A DNA stretch of 64,000 bases, from positions 124,001-188,000 of the forward strand of contig CAVRNQ010000005.1 in NCBI GenBank assembly GCA_963722555.1. Reading direction: 5' to 3'. Numbering within the stretch: the stretch's first letter is position 1; each line of letters begins with the position of its first letter. This document shows positions 8,743-16,810 of this stretch, piece after piece. Source of the stretch: Bog-366 sp963722555. Its GTDB lineage: Bacteria > Acidobacteriota > Terriglobia > UBA7540. The notes below the pieces were generated by a model. It was not told the origin of the DNA and did not search any database. It saw nothing but the letters and a program-made list of their open reading frames with translations. The position numbers and the translations under genes were made by a program.

Positions 8743-11406
8743 CTATCGCGGATGGCTGAGGAGGTAGAGGTCGGCTTGCCCGCTCGGGCGGGCGTAGACG
8801 ACGGTGGAAAGGTCGGGCGAGAAGTCGTAGGCGTTGCCGTAGTAATACTGCCCAAAAACGAAGGGGAGCTTGAGCGCGATTTGAGGTTTGCCGATGGTTT
8901 TGCCGTCCGACCAGGCTTGACGATAAAAGGTGACCTTGCTGCCGGAGGGAAGCGCGTACAGGAAGGACTTCCCATCGGGTGCAAACCGAATCATGAAGGT
9001 TTCTACGCCGGGCAGCAATGGGGTGCACTTGTTGTCAGGGAGAGGGATCTGATAAATGCCTACGCCTGCACCCCACATCTCGGTGCTCAACAGATATTTC
9101 CCGTCTGGCGCAATGTCCTCGACAACGCCGCAGCCGTCCAGGAGCTTTTGGACATTTGACCCATCAGCGTTCGCTTTCCAAAGGCTGTGTAATGAATGGC
9201 CCCACACGCTGCTCAAGTAGAGGGATTTGTCATCCGCCGACCAGACGATCGAGTTGAGCAACCCTTCCACGGGCGCGATCTGGCGAAGACCGCTGCCGTC
9301 TGCCCCCACGATGAAACCCTTGCTCGCTCCGCTAGTAAAGGTAAGCTGCGTGCTGTCGTGAGACCAATCCGCAGTTCCCATGGACCCGGATGAGGAGGCC
9401 AGCTTGATTTGATGGCTGCCCTCGAGGTTCGATACCCAGAGTTCACTTCTGTCAACTACCCAGGGGTCGCTTCTGTCAACTCCTGGGAACTTTATGTACA
9501 TCACCTGCTTTCCATCCCGGGAAATGAGGGGTTGCGTCGCGTTCTCCGAGACGATGTCCACGGACTCCCTGCTATGAACGTGGTAAGCGGTCAAATAACC
9601 AGATGTCTTGCCACTCACAAAGTAGATGCCTTTTCCGGTGGGGTCCGGTATGGGTGATAAATCGGGGCCGGGTCCGGAAGTAACCTGCGTCAGAACGTGG
9701 TCATTCAACCTGTATTCCCAAAGGTTCGTGAGTCCATTGAGCGTACGGCTGAGCAGCAAGGTCTTTCCGGGCACAGCCCATGCCTCGCCGGACGGACGTC
9801 CGGCAAGCGTGCCCAAGTCGCGAACCGAACGGCTGGGTACATTCACTTCAAAGAAATGTCCTTGCTCATCTCCCATTCGGGCCGCAGAGACCACCAGCAG
9901 GTTGTTGCCGTCAGGATAGGGCAGGAGTGACAGGGGTATGAGGGGAGGATTATCGAAGGTGAATACGGTCTCTTCGCTCAGCCCGGATTTCTCCGCGCGA
10001 AAGATCGCGCGGCTGTCCGACTTGAGATAGAAGAATGAACTGCCATCGGGAGAAGGAACCAGGTACCGGCCCGAGGCTACCCGTCGCGGCGTCCCCCCGA
10101 GGGTGGGCACGGCCCATTCCTCGTCGCGGCCCAGGGAACGCCCGTAATAAATCTCCGTCCCGTCGGGCGCGAAGCTATCCACAAGTTTATCGCCCTCGTC
10201 GTGCGTCAACTGTAGCGGTTCCCCGCCCGAGGTCAGCATCACGAAGACCTGCACGATGCCCCCAACCGGCGAACTAAACGCCAGGGTGTGGCCGTCCGGC
10301 GAAAGCTTCGCGCCACTCATCGGCTTGTTCCAGTGGCTGACTTGCGCAAGCTTCGGCGGGCCCGCCGAACCCTTGGACCGAGACCAGAAGTGATAAGTGG
10401 CAATCGCCCCTACGAGAAGTGCTACGCAGGCGGCCAAGGCGATGTATTTCCGGCCGGTTGAGCCGACCACGGATGGGACGGCATCGTGCACCGCCACAGC
10501 CTGGGAACTTCGCCCAGACGCCGAATCTCGTTTTAGCCGCTTCAGGTCGGCGCGAAGTTCGGCAGCGCTCTGGTAGCGCAGGTCGCGGTCCTTTTCCAAC
10601 GCCTTGTTGATAATGCGTTCCAACTCCGCAGGCAGCTCCGGATTCAGACGTACCACCGAGAGCGGTTCTTTGTGGAGAATGGCATCGTGGATCGCCGCCG
10701 TGGTAGTGCCCGAGAATGCCAGACGGCCGGTGACCATTTCATACAGAACAGCCCCGAATGAAAATAGATCCGTCCGCGCATCCAACTCCTCTCCCAGCGC
10801 TTGCTCCGGCGACATGTAGGCAACGGTGCCCATCGCAACGCCGGGGCTAGTCAAGTGTTCTTCCGCGGTTCCCGCAGTGGCGGTCGGCAAAGCAGAGGCT
10901 CCCACCGCTTCCGCTACCCGCTGAGGCTTTGACGCCAACTTTGCCAGCCCAAAATCCAGAACCTTGGCCTGGCCACGCTCGGTCACAAAGATATTTGCCG
11001 GCTTGATGTCCCGGTGAACGATCCCCTCGGCGTGGGCGGCGTCCAGCCCATCGGCAATTTGAATTGCCACCTCCACTAGCTCATCCGTCTTCAACGGCTT
11101 GCCCGCAATCCGGTGCTTGAGGGTCTCGCCCTTCAGCAATTCCATGGCTATGAAGGGGTGACCTTCCTAGTCATCAATCTCGTAAATGGTGCAGATGTTG
11201 GGATGATTCAGCGCGGAGGCAGCCCGGGCTTCGCGCTGAAAGCGCTCCAGCGCCTGCCGGTCTTTGGAAAGCTCCTCGGGCAGGAACTTGAGTGCGGCGA
11301 AGCGACCCAACTTGGTGTCCTCGGCCTTGTACACCACACCCATGCCGCCGCCACCGAGCTTCTCAACGATCCGGTAGTGCGAAACGGTCTTGCCGATCAT
11401 CTCCAC
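8743..11406 (-). CDS. Transmembrane Ser/Thr protein kinase with TolB/PD40 propeller, interrupted by amber codon
   Basis: Hanks-type kinase of about 887 codons. The glycine loop (LGGGGMGVVYKAED, 18-30), ATP Lys (FAALKFL, Lys40), HRDIKPAN (Asp133), DFGLAKL (Asp151) and MSPEQ are all present. One transmembrane helix follows at 320-341, then an extracytoplasmic beta-propeller with repeated SPDG/APDG-type PD40 motifs. Codon 80 is TAG (11169-11167), between IYEIDD and EGHPFIAMELL. The upstream paralogue reads straight through this point (DIDEHAGQPFIVMEYL). Without readthrough, only a 79-residue fragment or an internal start at 11145 would be made, both lacking a complete N-lobe. It lies 80 bp downstream of the paralogue and probably shares its transcript. 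Confidence 0.9.
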
Positions 11407-11486
11407 GGCCTTGCCCGTCGCTCGTCCCTTTTGACTGCTCGCCCCTTTCTGCTGCCTACTGCCCCCTGCCGACTGCTTACTCCTCT

Positions 11487-13958
11487 TTAGGCCGGAAAGT
11501 TCATGCGGCGCAGGAGGTCCTGGAAGCGTGGTTCCGAGCGAAGGCTATCGAGCCCCGGGTCGACTTTGAGATAGGGCATCCAAGTAGAACGTTCGGCAAA
11601 GGCCCTTTCAAGCCATGCCAGGGCCTGGTCCTTTTCACCGAGTCCAGCATAAATTAGCGCGATGTTATACGGCGAGACATAAATTTGTTTAGATACTTCA
11701 TTCAATTCGTCCAGCACCTTTCGGGCCTCGGCTCTCTTCCCCGATACAGCATAGACTCGTCCGAGGAATGCCTTCGGCTCAGTGATGCCCCTCGCCGATC
11801 GCAGGGCTTCTTGAAACTCCGCGATCGCTTCAGGAAATTGGCCTTGTTGCGCGTAAGCTCGCCCTAGGTAGGAATGCGCCCACCAGTAGGTCGGGTCCAA
11901 ATCAATGGTCTTTCGCAGTTGCACGATCGCCTGGGCATACCGGTGCGCGTAGTAGAGCCCCACTCCCAGTGCTGCGTTAGTGTGTAGAGAGAGGGGATCG
12001 AGGTCTATCGCTTTCTTATTCTCCGCGATACCTTCGTCGGTCCGCCCCATGGGCACCAAGAACTCCGCGTACGTATCGTGGGCCACAGAATTGTTCGGCT
12101 TCAACTCGATAGCTCGCCTGGATTCGCTCTCAGCCGCGGCCCAGTCCCAGTCGTAATAGTAATGGATCCATGCCATGTCACTGTGAGCCTCGGCGAGATC
12201 GTCATCAATCTCCAGGGCCTTCCTGGCCGCCTCCTTCGCCTTGGGCATCGCCTCGGTAGGAGATAGAGTCCAATCAACGGCTGCACTATAGTAGAAAGCC
12301 AACCCATCGTAAGCGAGCGCGTATCTCGGATCGATGGCCAGGGCCTGATTGATGCACTCGAGCCCTTTCCTCATCTCTTCCGGTGTGAACTTCAGCAAGT
12401 GGTAGCGCCCCTTAAGATAGAGCTGATAAGCCTCGGGGTTTTCCGTATAGTGCTTGGTCAGCCGGTTCTTCTCTTCGCCGCTCAGCCTCAGGCGCAGCTT
12501 ATCGGAAATATCCTCGGCGAGGTCTTCTTGTAGCGCGAGGATATCGGTCAGCTTACGGTTGTACCGCTCACCCCACAGGTGGCTATTGTTCCGCACGGCC
12601 ACCAGTTCGGTGCTGATGGAAAGCTCCTCGCCGCGCTGTATGACCCTGCCGGTGAGAACCGCCTGCACCTTAAGTTCCCGGCCCACGGTCTGTGCGTCGT
12701 TCTCCCGTCCTTTGTAACGGAAGACCGAATTGCGTGACATGACCATTAAGCGAGGCAATCGCGACAGACTGTTAATCAGGCTCTCGGTAATGCCATCGCT
12801 CAAGTATTCGCTGTTGGGATCGCCGCTCGCATTCACGAACGGCAATACCGCGACCGAATCGATGGTCTCGCCACGGCCTCGGAGCAGATAAAATGTTGCC
12901 CCGCCAGCTAGAAGCGCGAGCAGAATCCCCGCCAGGAGCAGAGGCCATCGCTTCCGCAGGGGGGATTCACGAATCGTCCCTACACGCACCATGGGAGGCT
13001 CTTCTGCCCGGTGGTCAGAGAACGCGGCTCCAGTGGCCGGTGGGGAGTCGCCCGGGGCCAACGCTTGAGCCGAGCGCCCTAAATCCGTATCGCGCTTCAG
13101 GCGCTTCAGGTCGGTGCGAATGTCGGACGCGCTCTGGCAGCGCAGGTCTCGGTCCTTCTCCAGCGCCTTGTTGATAATACGTTCCAGCTCAGCAGGACAC
13201 TCAGGATTCAACCGCACTGGCGTGGTGGGCGCGCGGTTCAGAATCCCATCAAAAATGAGCGCGGAAGTTGTCCCGGAAAAGGCGGGGTGACCTGTCGCCA
13301 TCTCGTACAGGACCACGCCAAAGCTGAACAAGTCTGTTCTCGCGTCCGTCTCCTCGCCCCGCGCCTGCTCGGGCGACATGTAGGCGACTGTTCCCACCGC
13401 CACGCCCGGGCTGGTGAGATGCTCGGGCTCGATGGAGGCGGTGGGCAGCGCAGAGGCTCCCACCGTCTCCGCCACCCGCCTGGCCATTGGTGCCAGCTTG
13501 GCCAAGCCAAAGTCCAGGACCTTCGCCTGGCCACGCTGGGTCACGAAAATGTTCGCTGGCTTGATGTCCCGATGGATGATCCCCTTCGCGTGGGCAGTGT
13601 CCAGCGCATCGGCAATCTGAATCGCCAGGTCCAGTACTTCGTCCGTCTTGAGCAGTTTCCCGGCAAGGCGCTGCTTCAGGGTCTGTCCCTCCAGATACTC
13701 CATGACGATGAAGGGTTGGCCTGCGTGCTCGTCAATGTCGTGGATGACGCAGATGTTGGGGTGATTCAGCGCCCGGGCGGCCCGCGCCTCGCGGGTGAAC
13801 CGCTCCAGGGCCTGATGGTCTTTCGCCAATCCTTCCGGCAGGAACTTGAGGGCCACTAACCCGCCGAGTTTGGTGTCCTCGGCCTTGTACACCACGCCCA
13901 TGCCGCCACTGCCGAGCTTATCGATTATGCGATAGTGGGAAACGGTCTTGCCGACCAT
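11487..13958 (-). CDS. Transmembrane Ser/Thr protein kinase with TolB-like and TPR domains
   Basis: About 823 residues. The kinase domain (about 2-275) is complete: GSGGMGVVYKAED, VALKFL, HRDIKPANIF, DFGLAKL, YMSPEQARG. A transmembrane helix follows (about 338-359, WPLLLAGILLALLAGGATFYLL), then a TolB/FlgO-like domain beginning VAVLPFVNASGD, then a long TPR array (about 500-815, e.g. AHSYLGRAYAQQGQFPEAIAEFQEAL split over repeats). The ATG at 13958 is chosen over one nine codons upstream because the latter overlaps the promoter -10, and MVGKTVSHYRI matches the paralogue's start. Likely senses through its extracytoplasmic half; substrates unknown. The two adjacent kinases look like a duplication in which the sensor half has been exchanged. 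Confidence 0.93.
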   Translation of the reverse strand: MVGKTVSHYRIIDKLGSGGMGVVYKAEDTKLGGLVALKFLPEGLAKDHQALERFTREARAARALNHPNICVIHDIDEHAGQPFIVMEYLEGQTLKQRLAGKLLKTDEVLDLAIQIADALDTAHAKGIIHRDIKPANIFVTQRGQAKVLDFGLAKLAPMARRVAETVGASALPTASIEPEHLTSPGVAVGTVAYMSPEQARGEETDARTDLFSFGVVLYEMATGHPAFSGTTSALIFDGILNRAPTTPVRLNPECPAELERIINKALEKDRDLRCQSASDIRTDLKRLKRDTDLGRSAQALAPGDSPPATGAAFSDHRAEEPPMVRVGTIRESPLRKRWPLLLAGILLALLAGGATFYLLRGRGETIDSVAVLPFVNASGDPNSEYLSDGITESLINSLSRLPRLMVMSRNSVFRYKGRENDAQTVGRELKVQAVLTGRVIQRGEELSISTELVAVRNNSHLWGERYNRKLTDILALQEDLAEDISDKLRLRLSGEEKNRLTKHYTENPEAYQLYLKGRYHLLKFTPEEMRKGLECINQALAIDPRYALAYDGLAFYYSAAVDWTLSPTEAMPKAKEAARKALEIDDDLAEAHSDMAWIHYYYDWDWAAAESESRRAIELKPNNSVAHDTYAEFLVPMGRTDEGIAENKKAIDLDPLSLHTNAALGVGLYYAHRYAQAIVQLRKTIDLDPTYWWAHSYLGRAYAQQGQFPEAIAEFQEALRSARGITEPKAFLGRVYAVSGKRAEARKVLDELNEVSKQIYVSPYNIALIYAGLGEKDQALAWLERAFAERSTWMPYLKVDPGLDSLRSEPRFQDLLRRMNFPA

Positions 13959-13983
13959 GGCGAAGGTCCCGCCTTTGGTGGCC

Positions 13984-14012
13984 ATCTTAGGCCACGGTTA
14001 CAGCTATGTCAA
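13984..14012 (-). promoter_or_regulatory. Sigma-70-like promoter of the kinase pair
   Basis: On the minus strand, TTGACA (14012-14007), a 17-bp spacer, then TAAGAT (13989-13984). This near-consensus promoter places the transcript start around 13977, downstream of the first ATG, which supports the start at 13958 and a leader of about 19 nt containing GGCGGGA. Confidence 0.65.
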
Positions 14013-14772
14013 CGCGGCAGGAAAAGAGTGACATGTGACGCGTGGCAGGGCCCGGGGGCTGGAATTGCGCGACCCCCTCACCCGGCTCGCTACGCTCGCC
14101 ACCCTCTCCCGCAACGGGGCGAGGGCTGGGAGTGGTAAGAACGAGTCCGCGGTCGCAAGAGCAGGCACTAGAAGTTCGGGACTCGGGGCTCGGGGCTGGG
14201 GAAGGTAAGGGCAGGTCCGATGTCCGAAGTCCGGAGTCCGAGGTCTCAAGAGCAGGGACTAGAAGTTCGGGGCTCGGGATTCGCGGCTCGGGACGGGGGA
14301 CGGGGAGAGGCAAAAGCTGATCTGATGATCCGGTGATCGGTTGATCGGGTGATCGAACTGCGCCGCATGGACCGACCTCCCGACCGGCCCCTGACACACT
14401 TCCCCACAACGGTTATCGGTGGGTTCGAGGGGAAGGATGAGGGAAATTGAGTGGCCCGCGACGAGCAGCGCGCCCCCTCACCCGGCTCGCTACGCTCGCC
14501 ACCCTCTCCCCTCGGAGAGGGCTGTTCAATCACCCGATGGGCCGATCGCAGAAGCAGTGACAAGTGACGGGTGACGAGAAACTAGCAAGGGCTGAAGGGA
14601 AAAACGGACAGGTCGGCGTCCCGAAATCTTCAACCGCCCGATCAGCAGATCACCCGATTTCCCGATCGCCAGCCCCCACGTGACACACTTCCCCGCATCG
14701 TTAATCGGCAGAAACGAGCGTTCGGATGACACTACTCCGACTGGAACATGGCCCGGCCGGGGCGGAATCTTG
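14013..14772. repeat. Repeat-rich intergenic region
   Basis: No gene seen. Two CCCTCACCCGGCTCGCTACGC palindrome elements (about 14073-14124 and 14474-14523), a 91-bp tandem unit beginning CAAGAGCAGG at 14156 and 14247, ACCCGAT/GATCGGGT octamer-like runs (about 14325-14355 and 14637-14667), and two copies of a 28-bp motif starting TGACACACTTCCCC (14392 and 14681), which recurs at 23894. Confidence 0.65.
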
Positions 14773-15888
14773 CTACACCTTCAGGAAAATCTTGTGCTTA
14801 TAGAGGAAGTAGCACAGATACCAGAACACCAGCAGGACGGCACAATTTTGGGCGACGGGCGCGAGTGTGCCGACGAATTGAAAACCCCCGGTGAAGGGGC
14901 GAATCCACTGGTTTGCGGCCCCGCCGATGAGGAAGCCCAGGGAGTAAATGAAGATCGAATTCATGCCCACCACGACCAGCGGGAACGCGGCCTTCTTCCA
15001 GCCCCAAACATCCACCAGCACGATGAAAATGAGCATCATCAGCAGCACCCAACCGGTGCTGTAAAGCGTGAACGAGGCGGTCCACAAGCGTTTGACGTTG
15101 GGGATCACCAGCGAGAGCGCCAAGCCGCTGGCGAAGGCGGCCACGGCGGAAACCGCGAGGATCTTCAGCTTCAGCGGTCGCGGTCTCGGGGAGCGCAGCA
15201 GGTTACCGGTCCAGGCGCCGAACAGCGTGGTGACGGTGCTGGAAATGAAGTTGATGGTCACGTAATAGCCCCCATAATTGTAACCTAGCACCGCCTTGTC
15301 TATGACCTGTCCGATATTGCCGGTTTGCGAAAATGGCCCATGGGGGCCAGGGAAGAGATAGAACAACGCGGAATGAAATACCAGCAACAGGCCCGCGGCC
15401 AGCACCTGCCAGCGGAATTCCAACTGGAGGATCAGGTAGGTCAGGAAATACGTGAAGGCGATCTGCGAGAGCACGTTGATGAGCTGGAAACGAAGCTGCT
15501 GGTCCGCAGCGATGATCAGGAACTGGCTGAGCAGGATCAGCTTCAGGGCTCGAACCGCCACGTGCTGGAAATTCTGCCGGGGGGTCGCGCCCAACTCCCG
15601 GCGGCGGGCCAGCGCGAAGGGCATCGCCACACCCACCATGAACATGAAGGACGGTTGGATGAGGTCCCAGAAGACCGCGCCCGTCCAGGGGACGTGATCG
15701 AACCAGGAAGCGACTCTCGACCACGTCGGGTCATTCCGAAGCGCTCCGAAGCCGAAGCCCTCGGAGGCAAGCATGAACATGATGAATCCCCGGAACGCGT
15801 CGAGCGCCACAAAGCGTTCGGCCGCCGGCGACTTAAGGGGTGCACCTGCCACAGGCACGGAGGTTTGGGGAGGGGTGGTGGTTGACAT
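14773..15888 (-). CDS. NagX-like / heparan-alpha-glucosaminide N-acetyltransferase-type membrane acyltransferase
   Basis: 371 residues, an integral membrane protein of the DUF5009/HGSNAT-like group. The N-terminal signature RFVALDAFRGFIMFMLASEG is followed by WTGAVFWDLIQPSFMFMVGVAMPFAL. Roughly ten hydrophobic helices alternate with short loops, and the late motif VVVGMNSIFIYSLG is typical. Family members move acyl groups to sugars across the inner membrane. The substrate here is unknown; N-acetylglucosamine-type amino sugars are the usual guess. Single gene on its strand, with repeat-rich DNA downstream and a short gap to the CPBP gene. Length agrees with the family. Confidence 0.85.
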   Translation of the reverse strand: MSTTTPPQTSVPVAGAPLKSPAAERFVALDAFRGFIMFMLASEGFGFGALRNDPTWSRVASWFDHVPWTGAVFWDLIQPSFMFMVGVAMPFALARRRELGATPRQNFQHVAVRALKLILLSQFLIIAADQQLRFQLINVLSQIAFTYFLTYLILQLEFRWQVLAAGLLLVFHSALFYLFPGPHGPFSQTGNIGQVIDKAVLGYNYGGYYVTINFISSTVTTLFGAWTGNLLRSPRPRPLKLKILAVSAVAAFASGLALSLVIPNVKRLWTASFTLYSTGWVLLMMLIFIVLVDVWGWKKAAFPLVVVGMNSIFIYSLGFLIGGAANQWIRPFTGGFQFVGTLAPVAQNCAVLLVFWYLCYFLYKHKIFLKV

Positions 15889-15983
15889 GCCGCGGATTCT
15901 AGCACAGCGTCCTGGCTGTCAAGCCTCAATTCGGTGCAGTTAGGGACTGTCGCGGCCGCCCACCGCCGAAAGTCCCCACGCCG

Positions 15984-16808
15984 TCACCACCGCTCGAAAA
16001 GGGCCTCGAGGGCGCGGAAGTGCTGGGTGGTGAAGAAAAGGCCGGCCATCATGCAGGTGTTATATCCGACGTGGAGAAGAATGCTGGGGGTGAGGGTCCC
16101 CGACCTGCCTCGTGCCAGCGAGAAAACCCCGCCCACCAGCAGAATCATCAACACGTGGTTCCAGGCGTGCCAGTATTCCGGGATGTGCAGGCCCGCAAAG
16201 AGCACGGCCGTAGTGGCGATGGCGAAGCGTACTCCCACGGCGCGCTCGAAAATGGCGAACAGGAGTCCCCGAAAAACCAACTCTTCAATCACCGGGGCAA
16301 CGCCGATAGCGAACGCTCCGATGGCGTAATACGCGGCCCGCGAGGTGAAGAGCCGCTCCAGCGGAAATCCCTCCGCATCGGGCAGCAGGGGCGGCACCAG
16401 GGTAATGACGACGGCCAGCACCCCTCCGCCCGCCAGGCACACCAGCATCTGCCGTCCTGTGGGCTTCTTCCACCCCAGCGATCTCCAGAAAGGCTGATGA
16501 TGGTGAATCCTGGCCATAAGGACGAGATAGCCCAGGAGGAGCAAATAGAAAATGCATTGCAGGATCAGCAGAAAGAAAGTGTTGGAAGTCAGCGACTCCA
16601 CCGGGGCGCGCCATCCCGTGAAAGGCCGCAGCGTTACATACCCCATGTACAGGAGCAGGTTTGAGGCGAGCAAGGCGAAGGGGATGAGGCCGGCAAACAG
16701 CAACAAGTCGCGCAGTGTCCAAATCTCACGCGGCACGAGCGGCGGCGCTGGGATTTGCGGCGGCGCGCCGCTCACGTCCTGGAAGAGACTCCCGGTGTCA
16801 TCCAGCAT
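15984..16808 (-). CDS. CPBP-family intramembrane metalloprotease
   Basis: About 274 residues with several transmembrane helices. The three Abi/CPBP motifs are visible: VIEELVFRGLLFAIFER (EExxxR), AGLHIPEYWHAWNHVLM (His) and ILLHVGYNTCMMAGLF (HxxxN). The ATG at 16808 lies 2 bp after the uvrA stop (AAGTAAACATG), so translation is probably coupled to uvrA. The longer frame reaching into uvrA is only its antisense-phase shadow and has uvrA-derived composition. CPBP proteins process CAAX-like or bacteriocin substrates; the target here is unknown. Confidence 0.88.
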   Translation of the reverse strand: MLDDTGSLFQDVSGAPPQIPAPPLVPREIWTLRDLLLFAGLIPFALLASNLLLYMGYVTLRPFTGWRAPVESLTSNTFFLLILQCIFYLLLLGYLVLMARIHHHQPFWRSLGWKKPTGRQMLVCLAGGGVLAVVITLVPPLLPDAEGFPLERLFTSRAAYYAIGAFAIGVAPVIEELVFRGLLFAIFERAVGVRFAIATTAVLFAGLHIPEYWHAWNHVLMILLVGGVFSLARGRSGTLTPSILLHVGYNTCMMAGLFFTTQHFRALEALFERW

Positions 16809-16810
16809 GT

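Noticed and set aside
8198..8767. 189-residue plus-strand ORF upstream of the kinase
   Set aside because: Made of repeat families (GEG/SAGILPAKATRMAALR-type spurious peptides) and overlapping the kinase end; no domain.
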